From Paraburkholderia phenazinium (GTDB lineage: Bacteria > Pseudomonadota > Gammaproteobacteria > Burkholderiales > Burkholderiaceae), in the NCBI RefSeq assembly GCF_900141745.1, contig NZ_FSRM01000002.1, positions 3,772,530 through 3,836,529 of the forward strand: a DNA stretch of 64,000 nt. Reading direction: 5' to 3'. Position 1 is the stretch's first letter, and each line of letters opens with the position of its first letter. The notes under the pieces are model-generated. The model had not been told where the DNA came from and searched no databases. It saw only the letters and a program-made list of their open reading frames with translations. A program made the translations under genes and the position numbers. This document shows positions 17,984 to 26,714 of this stretch, piece by piece.

Positions 17984-20368
17984 TCAATCGGCCAGCGTAT
18001 CGAGTTCCAGCTGGTCCGCATCGCCGCGTGTCGGGATGCCCGCGGTATCGACCGCGAGGCTCGCCGGCAGACTCACGATGGTCTGGAACTGGCGGAAACC
18101 GGCGCCCTTGTGGTCGTCGGTGAAGCGCAGGGCGATGCTGCCGTGCTCACGCCTGAGGAAGTCGCGCACAGCGTCCATACCGACACCGCGGCCCGATACT
18201 TCGGTAACCTTATCGGCCGTCGAGAAGCCCGGACGGAAGATCATCTCGGCGATTTCCTCGTCGCTCAGCTCCTGATCGGCTGCAATCCAGCCCTTCTCGA
18301 GCGCCATGCCGCGAATCCGCTGCAGCGCGAGGCCGCGGCCGTCGTCGCTGAGCGTGATCTGCACCGTTTCCCCGTGCATGCCCACTTCGATATTGATCGC
18401 GCCCGCGGCGGGCTTGCCTTGCGCAGTGCGCACGTCGGCGGTTTCGAGACCATGGTCGACGGAATTGCGCAGCAGGTGCATAAACACGTTCTTCAGCGCA
18501 CCACCCGCCTCACGCCGCAAGCGGTAGCCGTTGTCGTCAATCTGCACTTGCGGCGTTGCCTTGCCTAGTTCCTGCGCCAGCGACGGCAGCGATTCGAGCA
18601 CGCCCGACAGCGCCTCGCCCACGCTTTCCGTACCGAGAATGCGCAAAGCCTGACGCACGTTGTGGCGCATCGACTGGAGAGCGTGCAGATCGTCGGCCTT
18701 CGCGGCTTCAAGCAAACGCAGGCTCTCCTGAATATGCGCGATGTCGACCATCAGGAAACGCTCCGCGCTTTCGCGGTGGCTCGCACCCTTGCGGCCAAGG
18801 CTGACTTCGTTGATCGTCGCGTAGCTCTCGACAGCGGCGCGCACACGGGCCAGTTCCTGCATCAGACTGTCCTGATCCCACGCCTCGTGCACCTCTTCCG
18901 AATGACGCAGTTCGTGATAACGCTGCTCAGTCTCGTGCACGATGTTGGTCAGATGCTGCAGGTTGTAGGTCCGCGCGTTGCCCTTGATGGTGTGCATGTT
19001 GCGGAACAGCTCCGAGATCGCTTCGCGGTCCGCCTGCGAATGCTGGCGAATGATGCGCTCGTTCTCGTTGATAAAGCCCGCGGAGCTCTCGATGAAGTGA
19101 TGGAACTTCTCTTCGCTCACCGCCAGAATTTCGCCGATCATCTCCAGCTGGCGCCTCTGCTCGCCGGCCTCTGCCGCGAGCTTGCGCAACTCGGTGACGT
19201 CGCGAATGCACAGCATCAGACGCACGATCGTGTCGCTGTCGTCGGTGATGGCCGACCAGTTCAGATCGAGAATCTTCACGCGGCCATCGGGCATGCGCTT
19301 CGAGATTTCGGTGACCAGCAGGTGTTCGTTGAACGCAAAGTTGATTGCATCTTCGCCGAGACACGCGAAGCTCGCGGCATCGACTTGCGACAACACGTCC
19401 GCGCCGAGATCGGTATCCGCGAACACCAGGTCCATCAGACTGCGGCCCGCAATGTCGTTGGTCTCGAAGATCGCTTCCAGATAGGCGGAATACTCGGAGT
19501 GGACCACCGCCCCTTCCACCACGGTCAGAATGCCCTGCTGCATGTTCTGCAACATCGCCTGAATGTCCGCGGTCTTCTGCTTGAGTTGCAGCGAGCTTTC
19601 CTGAATCTTCTCGATCATGCCGTTGAACGCCACGATCGAGTGACCGATTTCGTCCATGCGGCCCACCGGCACGCGACGAGTGAAGTCCTGGCTCGATGCG
19701 ATCTCGCTCATCATCTCCTGCATGCGGGTCAGCGGGCGCGTGATCTGGCGATACAGCAGCGACCCGATCGATGTCAGCAGGATGATCGCAATACCCGTGA
19801 CGATTGCAATGGCGGTCGTGGTCGTCGCCAGCGTACCGTTCAGCGTGGTGATGGCCTCGTCTTTCTCGCGGTTCTTCTCGATGCGCAGCGTCTCGACGAT
19901 GCCTTCGAGCTCGTCGCGATACTGGGCCACATTCGCGAACAGATACGCTTGCGCCAGCTCGTTCTTGCCGGCGGCCTTCATCTTGGCGGTGTCGTCGATT
20001 GCCGAGAAATAGTTCTCGAGGCTGTCGGCCGCCTGGGATACGAGACCCTTCTGCGCCTGGCTGGCGGCGTCGTGCGCCTGCAAGGCAAGCGCCTGCTGCA
20101 AGGTCGCTTTCTTCTTCGTGAGTTCGTCCTGAGCCTGCGCGACGACGTTGCCGTCCGGCGCATACACGAGCGTCATGATGGCGAGCTGCACGTCCTTAAC
20201 CTGAGAGACCAGATCGGCCGAGGCGAGCGCGCTAGGCACTACCCCTTCTGTGACCTGCTTGACCTCGGCGGCGCTGTGCCGGGTCTGATAGACCGCATAG
20301 CCGCCGATGGCGGACAGTGCGACGAACATCAGAATTACCAATAGCGTGATGCGATGACGGATAGTCAT
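17984..20368 (-). CDS. Membrane CheA-like histidine kinase: sensor-HAMP-PAS-HPt-P4, no P5
   Basis: A 794-residue kinase that fuses receptor and CheA parts. Order: membrane helix 8-28, periplasmic four-helix-bundle sensor 30-183, membrane helix 184-206, HAMP 207-262, PAS-like domain about 268-392, an HPt-like domain with His459 in 'FRNMHTIKGNARTYN', then a CheA-type ATPase with 'LLRNSVDHGLE' (632-642), 'DDGRGL' and 'GFSTADKVTEVSGRGVGMDAV'. It stops right after 'VSLPASLAVD', where CheA would continue into the CheW-like P5 domain, which is absent. First gene of the operon; a FliA-like sequence lies upstream but points the other way. Confidence 0.92.
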   Translation of the reverse strand: MTIRHRITLLVILMFVALSAIGGYAVYQTRHSAAEVKQVTEGVVPSALASADLVSQVKDVQLAIMTLVYAPDGNVVAQAQDELTKKKATLQQALALQAHDAASQAQKGLVSQAADSLENYFSAIDDTAKMKAAGKNELAQAYLFANVAQYRDELEGIVETLRIEKNREKDEAITTLNGTLATTTTAIAIVTGIAIILLTSIGSLLYRQITRPLTRMQEMMSEIASSQDFTRRVPVGRMDEIGHSIVAFNGMIEKIQESSLQLKQKTADIQAMLQNMQQGILTVVEGAVVHSEYSAYLEAIFETNDIAGRSLMDLVFADTDLGADVLSQVDAASFACLGEDAINFAFNEHLLVTEISKRMPDGRVKILDLNWSAITDDSDTIVRLMLCIRDVTELRKLAAEAGEQRRQLEMIGEILAVSEEKFHHFIESSAGFINENERIIRQHSQADREAISELFRNMHTIKGNARTYNLQHLTNIVHETEQRYHELRHSEEVHEAWDQDSLMQELARVRAAVESYATINEVSLGRKGASHRESAERFLMVDIAHIQESLRLLEAAKADDLHALQSMRHNVRQALRILGTESVGEALSGVLESLPSLAQELGKATPQVQIDDNGYRLRREAGGALKNVFMHLLRNSVDHGLETADVRTAQGKPAAGAINIEVGMHGETVQITLSDDGRGLALQRIRGMALEKGWIAADQELSDEEIAEMIFRPGFSTADKVTEVSGRGVGMDAVRDFLRREHGSIALRFTDDHKGAGFRQFQTIVSLPASLAVDTAGIPTRGDADQLELDTLAD

Positions 20369-20579
20369 TTATGCAAATCCCCGAGGTCTAGCGTGTGATT
20401 TTTGCTCTTCATGAGAGCCGCCCGACCTTGTTGTGTTGGTCGGAATTGTCGGGCGCCACGATTATCGTAGACCGCATGTGACAGATCGATGACTAAAGAT
20501 AGCGCCCTGATTTAAACGCCTAAGAAATTAAAGCAGAATAAAACGTAATTATTGCGAATCTTGAATATGCGCAATTTAT

Positions 20580-20594
20580 TTAGGATTTCCCTAA
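20580..20594. promoter_or_regulatory. Perfect TTAGG-N5-CCTAA inverted repeat
   Basis: TTAGGATTTCCCTAA has perfect half-sites TTAGG and CCTAA. It is the most symmetrical member of a family seen also at 7664, 13570 and 53795, and it overlaps the -35-like part of the FliA-like sequence. It lies in an AT-rich gap 212 bases upstream of the CheA-like gene, so it could control the chemosensory operon, the rightward promoter, or both. Confidence 0.4.
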
Positions 20595-20618
20595 AGTTTT
20601 TTCGCTTGATGCCGTTAA
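20592..20618 (+). promoter_or_regulatory. FliA (sigma-28)-like promoter, rightward
   Basis: TAAAGTTT at 20592-20599, an 11-base spacer, and GCCGTTAA at 20611-20618 match the flagellar sigma-28 consensus (TAAAGTTT-N11-GCCGATAA) at 15 of 16 positions. It points right, away from the chemosensory operon, antisense to the small gene 20663-20914 and towards the ArsC-like gene at 21010. Confidence 0.5.
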
Positions 20619-20662
20619 TACTTCGCCCTTTGCTTTCCATGCGTCGCGTACGACGTCACGAT

Positions 20663-20914
20663 CTAGCTCAGCACCCTCAGGCGGCGCCACCGCGTATCCA
20701 TGTCTTTCAGCAGAGCGATGTAGCTCACGGCGCGCTCGGTACCGAGGCTCGCGCTCGCGGCTTCGTTGGTCTCATTCCACAATCGCTCGAAGCGATTCGC
20801 CGCCTCCAGTCTCGCAAGCGGCTGGTTCAACAGAACGACAAATGCAAAAGACAGTTCTTCCACGCTTCGATGCATCTGTGAATGCACCGACATCGATTTG
20901 GCAAAGTGATTCAA
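20663..20914 (-). CDS. Small protein of unknown function (83 aa)
   Basis: An 83-residue protein with no recognised family, rich in Leu, Ala and charged residues, probably helical ('LARLEAANRFERLWNETNEAA'). The start is a TTG at 20914 with GAGGG five bases before it; an ATG at 20893 lacks such a site. It is divergent from the ArsC-like gene and upstream of the chemosensory operon on the same strand, 294 bases away. A reading frame on the opposite strand has a far less protein-like composition. Confidence 0.5.
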   Translation of the reverse strand: MNHFAKSMSVHSQMHRSVEELSFAFVVLLNQPLARLEAANRFERLWNETNEAASASLGTERAVSYIALLKDMDTRWRRLRVLS

Positions 20915-21009
20915 ACGGCCCTCAAGCGTTAGTTGTCATAGGTACGCAAAACTCCATCAGCACAATTCTCAACAAAGATTGTCACCAGAATATTACGGGG
21001 GTAGTTCAG

Positions 21010-21525
21010 ATGAGCCGGAAATGCAATGTGTTGTTCCTGTGCCGCGCGAATTCCGCGCGCAGCGTCATGGCCGAAGCGCTGCTTCGCGAGCTCGGCGGCG
21101 AGCGTTTTGAAGCGTTTAGCGCCGGCATTGAACCAGCTGACGACGTGCACCCCCTCACGCTTGCACAACTACGCCCCACGATAGGCGATCTCGGCAGAGT
21201 GCGGCCAAAAAGCTGGAACGTCTATACGAAAGCAGATGCACCCGTGATGGACGTGGTGATCGCAATGTGTGAAGAAGCCGGCGAAGCGCATGCGCCCGCG
21301 TTTCCCGGCAAGCCGATCTTCTGCGAGTGGAATTTTGCGGACCCGCTCGCAGCAGGCAGCGACGACGCCGAGCAAAAGCGTGTCTTCGAACAGGTGTTCC
21401 GGCAGATTCTGCGTCGCATCAGCGTGTTTGTTGCGCTTCCGCTGCACTCGATGCAAGCATCCGAACAGCGGCTCGCGGTCAATTCGATGGACGAACACGC
21501 GCCGCCCTCGATTGCAGTCGAGTAA
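21010..21525 (+). CDS. ArsC/low-molecular-weight tyrosine phosphatase-like protein
   Basis: A 171-residue protein of the LMW-PTP fold. The P-loop C-R-A-N-S-A-R-S (Cys11, Arg17) holds the nucleophile, and 'EWNFADP' provides the general-acid Asp. Thioredoxin-coupled arsenate reductases need two more cysteines in a 'C-x6-CP' segment; here the first is kept in 'AMCEEAGEAHAPAFPG' but the second is replaced, so arsenate reduction by the usual route is doubtful. The C-terminus is extended by about 30 residues. GGGGG lies nine bases before the ATG. The PiT phosphate transporter follows 193 bases later on the same strand, which suggests a link to phosphate or arsenate. Confidence 0.88.
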   Translation: MSRKCNVLFLCRANSARSVMAEALLRELGGERFEAFSAGIEPADDVHPLTLAQLRPTIGDLGRVRPKSWNVYTKADAPVMDVVIAMCEEAGEAHAPAFPGKPIFCEWNFADPLAAGSDDAEQKRVFEQVFRQILRRISVFVALPLHSMQASEQRLAVNSMDEHAPPSIAVE

Positions 21526-21718
21526 GCACCGCACCACGAGCGGAAATGAACCCTTCGCAGGCATGCCGCGTGCTGCCGCAGTCGTCGCACGGTGCAAAAG
21601 CAGCGCACCGTCGCTGACTTAAAAGGTTCATCGGGGCAACCTAGGATGAAACGTTCGCACTCACGGAGCAGCCAGCCGACATCCGCGACTTTGCCCCCCA
21701 CCGCTTCCGGGAGTGCAA

Positions 21719-23143
21719 ATGCTCGTTCACTTCATGCCGTCATCCGGCATCGTCGTCGCCATGCTGGTCGTCTGTCTCGTGATGGTGCTGGCATTCGAGG
21801 CGACCAACGGTTTCCATGATTCCTCCAACGCGGTCGCCACCGTCATCTACACGCAGTCGCTCAAACCTGGCCAGGCCGTGATCTGGTCCGGTCTGATGAA
21901 TTTTATCGGGGTGATGGTGGGGGGAATTTCTGTCGCCTATGCGCTCGTCGAAATACTGCCGCCCGATGTGTTGACGCCACCGGACGGTTCGCCCGCCGTC
22001 CCGATGCTGGTGTCGATTTTCGCGGCGGCCCTGTTCTGGAACATCCTGACGTGGGCGTTTGCGATACCCAATAGCAGTTCACATTGCATCATCGGCGCGC
22101 TGATCGGCGTCGCGGCAGCCGACGCGCTGATCAAGGCGCGCAGCATGACGCAAGGAGTGGACTGGAAGCAGATCGTGATCGTACTGAAGGGGCTTGCCAT
22201 TTCGCCGATACTGGGCCTGCTGCTGGCTGGCGGACTGTACGGCATCATGCGGCTCGTGGTGCGGCGCGGTCATCTGTTCGAAACACCGAAGGAAGGCCAG
22301 CCACCGGTCTGGTGGCTAAGAGGGCTGCTGGTTCTCACGTGTACCACGGTCAGCTTTTCGCACGGCACCAATGACGGTCAGAAAAGCATTGGCCTCATCA
22401 TGTTGACGATCATCGGTCTGCTGCCGGCTGCATACGCGCTCAATCCACAGGCCACCGGTCAGATGACCGAACTCAGCCAGAACGCGGCAGCCGCAATTCC
22501 ACTGATTCAGCGCTATGGCGACGACGTCAAGGATCAGGCGCTGAAGTCCGCGACCTTGCTGCAAAACGCCGGCCCGCAACTGGCCAGCGAGGCGCACGAA
22601 CTCAAGACCCACGACGATTCTGCGAATTCACCGCAAACGGTGGCGGTGCGGGCACAACTGCGCGGAGCCGTGTACGATGTGCTCTCGGAACTCAAGCACG
22701 TCGGCGAGCAGAACGGTGCCAGCAAGGACGAGAAGGCGCAGGCAACGGATCTGCTGAAGAAAATGGGCCCGCCGGTGCAATATGCGCCATGGTGGGTTCG
22801 TGTGCTAAGCGCGCTATGCCTGGGTATCGGCACGATGATTGGCTACAAACGCGTGGTACGTACGTTGGGCGAACGGCTCGGCAGGCAACATATGACGCCG
22901 GGCCAAGGGGCCAGCGCGGAACTGGTCGGCTCGGTGCTGATCGGCACGGCTGGATTTACTGGACTACCGGTCAGTACAACTCACATCATTACGTCGGGAA
23001 TTGCCGGCACGATGGTAGCGGGTGGCCAGGGTGTGCAAGGCGGTATGCTATGGCGTATCGCACTCACCTGGCTGGTTACCTTGCCTGTCACGATCCTGCT
23101 TTCCGCATGTTTATTCTACTTCCTTGCGAACCCCAACTTCTGA
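21719..23143 (+). CDS. PiT-family inorganic phosphate transporter
   Basis: Inner-membrane phosphate:cation symporter of 474 residues. The two inverted PiT signatures are visible: 'FEATNGFHDSSNAVATVI' near the N-terminus and 'FSHGTNDGQKSIGLIML' in the middle. Between the two membrane halves is a 110-residue hydrophilic loop (about residues 245-360) with Ala- and Lys-rich helical sequence. The C-terminal half has 'GLPVSTTHIITSGIAGTMVA'. I start at the ATG at 21719 because GGGAG is five bases upstream; a GTG six bases earlier is possible. Confidence 0.95.
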   Translation: MLVHFMPSSGIVVAMLVVCLVMVLAFEATNGFHDSSNAVATVIYTQSLKPGQAVIWSGLMNFIGVMVGGISVAYALVEILPPDVLTPPDGSPAVPMLVSIFAAALFWNILTWAFAIPNSSSHCIIGALIGVAAADALIKARSMTQGVDWKQIVIVLKGLAISPILGLLLAGGLYGIMRLVVRRGHLFETPKEGQPPVWWLRGLLVLTCTTVSFSHGTNDGQKSIGLIMLTIIGLLPAAYALNPQATGQMTELSQNAAAAIPLIQRYGDDVKDQALKSATLLQNAGPQLASEAHELKTHDDSANSPQTVAVRAQLRGAVYDVLSELKHVGEQNGASKDEKAQATDLLKKMGPPVQYAPWWVRVLSALCLGIGTMIGYKRVVRTLGERLGRQHMTPGQGASAELVGSVLIGTAGFTGLPVSTTHIITSGIAGTMVAGGQGVQGGMLWRIALTWLVTLPVTILLSACLFYFLANPNF

Positions 23144-23213
23144 CGACCAACACGCGCGCGGTGCCGGTTCCGCGCAACGCTCCGAGCCCCCGGCGGGGAC
23201 CTGGGCGAAACTC

Positions 23214-24221
23214 ATGACGCGACTGCACATACGTCATGCGGCAACCACATTGGCCGTACTCGGCGTCGGACTCGCAATGGGTGCGCCGTTTATCCTCGGC
23301 GCGCATGACGTGCTGACCGGCTTACGCAGCGTCTCCCTGCAGATCTTTGCGGTGCTGGCGGCAAGCGCCGCGCTAAGCGCTGCTGCCAAGGCGGGAAAAC
23401 TGCATCTGATGCAAGGCGCGCTTGGCCTGCGGCTACGCTTCCTGCGCACGCTAACGATTACCGTCGTCACCGATTTCGCATTTCTCGTCTCGCCGTTGGG
23501 CGCAGCGGGCTACGGCGTGAATATGGGCCTGCTGCAGCGTTCGGGAGCCTCGTGGGCACTCGCCACCACGGTGGTCGGCGCGGACCAGGCGTTAGACCTG
23601 ACGTTCTTCGCGGCCGCCGTGCCGCTCTCGTTGCTGCTCGCGCTCGGACCGCTCAGTCAGGTGACGCCGAACTTCCCGTTATCCACCGTCCTCACCGTAC
23701 TGGCGGCGCTCGCGATCGTCGTGGCTGTGCTGTGGCTCTGCCGCCGCCCCGCCGTCGCCGCGCTCGACGCAGCGGGGCGACGCATCGTATGGCTGCGGGC
23801 GCGGCGCGCGCGCTGGACCCGCTTTCGCCAGAGCGTAGGGCGGCAATGGGTGCTGCTGCTGACGGGGCCGCGCTGGCGTCTTGCAGCGCTGCTGGTGTTG
23901 ACCACCTTGCAATGGCTGCTTCGTTACAGCGCGCTGTGGTTCATCCTGCATGAACTCGGCTATCGCTTGCCACTTGGCTTCGTGCTGGCGGTGCAGGCCG
24001 TCGTATTGCACGCGGCGCTGTGGACAGGCGTGCCTGCCGGAGGCGGCAGCGGCGATCTGGCGCTGGCCGCCGCATTCGCGCCATGGGTGCCGCGCGCGGC
24101 CATGGCGACCGCGCTCGTGCTGTGGCGCTTTGCGACGCTCTATTGCCCGTTACTGCTAGGCGCTGCAGGCTTTATCGCGCTGGCGTGGCGCCGCCGCGGT
24201 GCCGTACCGCTCGCACAATAG
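23214..24221 (+). CDS. YbhN/UPF0104-like flippase-type membrane protein
   Basis: A 335-residue polytopic membrane protein with about eight hydrophobic segments, similar in layout to the lysylphosphatidylglycerol synthetase transmembrane (UPF0104) group. Features are 'TDFAFLVSPLGAAGYGVNMGLLQRSGASWALATTVVGADQALDLTFF' in the first half and 'GVPAGGGSGDLALAAAF' in the second, matching the family's glycine-rich conserved loops. It starts 70 bases after the PiT gene and converges with a glycosyltransferase gene; these proteins are often encoded with glycosyltransferases and are thought to move lipid-linked molecules, so a joint role in lipid modification is plausible. Confidence 0.8.
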   Translation: MTRLHIRHAATTLAVLGVGLAMGAPFILGAHDVLTGLRSVSLQIFAVLAASAALSAAAKAGKLHLMQGALGLRLRFLRTLTITVVTDFAFLVSPLGAAGYGVNMGLLQRSGASWALATTVVGADQALDLTFFAAAVPLSLLLALGPLSQVTPNFPLSTVLTVLAALAIVVAVLWLCRRPAVAALDAAGRRIVWLRARRARWTRFRQSVGRQWVLLLTGPRWRLAALLVLTTLQWLLRYSALWFILHELGYRLPLGFVLAVQAVVLHAALWTGVPAGGGSGDLALAAAFAPWVPRAAMATALVLWRFATLYCPLLLGAAGFIALAWRRRGAVPLAQ

Positions 24222-24265
24222 AGTGCCGGGCACCACGTCAAAGCCAGGCGCTTTCTCAAAGACCC

Positions 24266-25015
24266 TTACGCGGCCGTATCGCGCGGCTTTCTGATTCTTA
24301 CCGAAAGCCGAGCGCGGCCCGGATGATCGACCCGCAGGACAAATAGCTGCAGCGTCTGGGTAATCAACGCAAGTGGGTAGGTCACCTTCAGCAGATCGGA
24401 GATCATGCGCCACTCGGCGCGCACGCCCTTCCAGTAGCCGAGCTTTTCGGTCTTGCGCGCCTGCGTGACGTGCGGCCAATGCGTGACCGCAATCGAAAGC
24501 CGGCGCGAGATGATGCGCCGGTTCATGAACATTTCAATGCCGAAGCGCGGCAAGCCATGGATTTCCTTGAGCGCTTCGTCGAGCAACTGCTTTCTGACGA
24601 CGCGCTCCCCGGAGACGAAATCAAGGCCGATAAAGCGAAACAGCAGCAGGCTGTTCTGCCGCAGGCTCATGCTGACGTCGGCGCATCCACTCAGGACGGG
24701 GGCGGCCAACGCGCTGATGTGGTCGAGTGCCAGGCCCTTCAGATCGGCATCGAGCAGCATAAGCCACTCGTGCTCCGCGGCTGCTATACCCACAGCCATC
24801 GCCGCGCTCTTGCCGCGGTTCTGCGCGCATTGGATCAGTCTGACCGAAGGAAAGCGCCTGACGATGTCGGCCGTGCCGTCAGTCGAGCCATCGTCGACGA
24901 CGATGACTTCGGCTAGCAGCGGATGGACCGACGCCACCGCCAGCACCGCAGCGATACGCGGTGCTTCGTTATAGGCGCAAATGATGCATGAAACCCGGTG
25001 ACCTCTAGATGGCAT
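24266..25015 (-). CDS. Glycosyltransferase family 2
   Basis: A 249-residue GT-A fold glycosyltransferase. 'VSCIICAYNEAPRI' starts the nucleotide-binding fold, 'EVIVVDDGSTDGTADIV' gives the first Asp pair, and 'WLMLLDADLKG' the DxD-type metal site. The start is the ATG at 25015 (MPSRGHRV), since sequence upstream is not family-like. The C-terminal part has an amphipathic region ('VTYPLALITQTLQLFVLRV') that may attach to the membrane. It converges with the flippase-like gene, 44 bases apart. The acceptor is unknown. Confidence 0.9.
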   Translation of the reverse strand: MPSRGHRVSCIICAYNEAPRIAAVLAVASVHPLLAEVIVVDDGSTDGTADIVRRFPSVRLIQCAQNRGKSAAMAVGIAAAEHEWLMLLDADLKGLALDHISALAAPVLSGCADVSMSLRQNSLLLFRFIGLDFVSGERVVRKQLLDEALKEIHGLPRFGIEMFMNRRIISRRLSIAVTHWPHVTQARKTEKLGYWKGVRAEWRMISDLLKVTYPLALITQTLQLFVLRVDHPGRARLSVRIRKPRDTAA

Positions 25016-25243
25016 AGAAAATAGTCGTCGTATTGCGGGAGGGGACAGCCCGGTCAAGCGGACCTGGCGAACGGCAGACGTCCGATTTTGACCGCGTTTT
25101 ATGACCGTTTCATCTGCTTCACGATTGCCGAGCAGAGAACCACATGAAAAAGTCGTTAGCGTGACAAGCGAACGAAAAATGCGTGAATCATGAAGAGCCC
25201 GTGCCTCCATTACGCCGCATCGTGCACACCCGCTCCCCCCGCT

Positions 25244-26704
25244 TTACATTCGCGTAAGCACCCGACCGTTGCGTGCGCCGCGGGGCGCGCCATGCCGCCA
25301 GGTCAGCATGCCGTTGACGATCACCGCTTCGATGCCTTCGGCGGTCTGGATAGGGTCGTCATAGGTCGCGCGATCGCGTACCGTGGCCGCATCGAACACG
25401 ACGACATCCGCATGCTTGCCCACTTCGATAGTCCCGCGATCCTTGAGGCCGAAGTTTTTGGCGGTCAGTCCGCTCATCTTCCAGACCGCCGTTTCAAGCG
25501 GAAATAGACGCACGTCACGACTATAGTGGCCTAGCACTCGCGGGAACGTTCCCCACAAACGCGGGTGAGGCTTGCTGCCGCCAGCGAGGCCGTCGGAGCC
25601 GATCATCGTGTCCTCGAAGGCCATGATGTTCCTGACGTCGCCCTCGTCCATGCTGAAATAGACCGCGCTTGCCGGCTGCAGACGCTGTGCGGCTTCCACA
25701 CGGCTTACTTTCCATTCGTCGGCAATCTCGGCAAGCTCGCGTCCCGAGTATTCCGGGTAAGGCTCGCTGGTCGCGATCACGACACGCCCCTGTAGTTTTT
25801 CCTCGACCGTATGCAGCATCGTCGAACTGGCGGTGTACGGATAGCAATCGAGCGCGACGCATTGGCACTGCATTGCGGCACGGATCAGCGGCAAGGTTAC
25901 AACCGACTTGCCGAAGTTCGCTTCCCGCATCAGTTTGTGGTGCGAAATGACGACACGTACATCCAGCGCCCGGCCAATGGCAAAGGTTTCATGCAGAGAA
26001 TCCACACAGCCTTCCGCCTCGTTGCGCATGTGCGTCGCGTACACGGCGCCGGTGCCCGTCAGCGGACGGCACACCTCGATGACTTCCGAAGCAGGTGCTA
26101 GCGCTGCGGGCGGATAGTAGGTACCCGTCGATACACCGATTGCTCCCGCGTCTAACGCTTCGCTCAGCAGGTCGCGCATCGCCGCGATCTCTTCATCAGT
26201 GGCCGCGCGATCGAGCGAGTCCATTGTCATCACGCGCAACGTGGTGTGTCCCACCATGGCGGCGACGTTCACCGAAGCAGGGGCCGCGCGTAGCGCATCG
26301 AGGTAATCGGCAAACCGCCCAAAAGCGGATGCCGTCGACGGGTCGCGTTGCTGCAGCAGACTAAGCGGTAAAGGCAGCGCCATGTTCGCTTTGAGTGGTG
26401 CGAGGCTAACGCCGCAATTGCCAGTGACCACGGTGGTCACGCCCTGCGAGATCTTGCAGATCATCTCGGGGTCGGACAGCACGGACTCGTCATCGTGAGT
26501 GTGCGAGTCGATAAAACCCGGCGCTACAATGTTGCCACCGGCATCCAGGTCAGCACGCGCGGCTTGCCCGGACAGATCGCCGATGGCAACGATCATGCCG
26601 TCGCGAATGCCGACATCCGCATCGAAGCGCGGACGGCGCGTGCCATCGACGACCGTGCCGCCGCGAATCACCAGGTCGAAAGGACGCGGAGTGTGCTCGC
26701 TCAT
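25244..26704 (-). CDS. N-acyl-D-amino-acid deacylase (D-aminoacylase)
   Basis: Amidohydrolase of 486 residues that would release D-amino acids from N-acyl-D-amino acids. The metal motif is 'GFIDSHTHDDESVL' (His68, His70), and 'VTGNCGVSLAPL' carries the Cys that helps bind metal in characterised D-aminoacylases. Later family blocks are 'VVISHHK' and 'GSDGLAGGSKPHPRLWGTFPRVL'. It is the last gene of a leftward operon after an M81 peptidase gene (10 bases away) and an MFS carrier. With the D-amino acid dehydrogenase at 30664 it makes a route from acylated D-residues to keto acids. Confidence 0.94.
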   Translation of the reverse strand: MSEHTPRPFDLVIRGGTVVDGTRRPRFDADVGIRDGMIVAIGDLSGQAARADLDAGGNIVAPGFIDSHTHDDESVLSDPEMICKISQGVTTVVTGNCGVSLAPLKANMALPLPLSLLQQRDPSTASAFGRFADYLDALRAAPASVNVAAMVGHTTLRVMTMDSLDRAATDEEIAAMRDLLSEALDAGAIGVSTGTYYPPAALAPASEVIEVCRPLTGTGAVYATHMRNEAEGCVDSLHETFAIGRALDVRVVISHHKLMREANFGKSVVTLPLIRAAMQCQCVALDCYPYTASSTMLHTVEEKLQGRVVIATSEPYPEYSGRELAEIADEWKVSRVEAAQRLQPASAVYFSMDEGDVRNIMAFEDTMIGSDGLAGGSKPHPRLWGTFPRVLGHYSRDVRLFPLETAVWKMSGLTAKNFGLKDRGTIEVGKHADVVVFDAATVRDRATYDDPIQTAEGIEAVIVNGMLTWRHGAPRGARNGRVLTRM

Positions 26705-26714
26705 AGTAGGGGTC

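Noticed and set aside
18662..20344. A 560-codon open frame on the plus strand
   Set aside because: Antisense to the CheA-like kinase gene and without protein-like features.
7666..20594. The identical 13-mer AGGATTTCCCTAA at 7666 and 20582 taken as significant by itself
   Set aside because: Exact 13-base matches occur by chance in 64 kb. I keep it only as part of the wider TYAGG-N5-CYTAR family seen at consistent intergenic positions.
20639..20881. A plus-strand frame directly downstream of the FliA-like promoter
   Set aside because: The peptide is Arg/His/Gln-rich and not protein-like, while the minus-strand frame has a good ribosome site and normal composition. The promoter may make a non-coding RNA instead.
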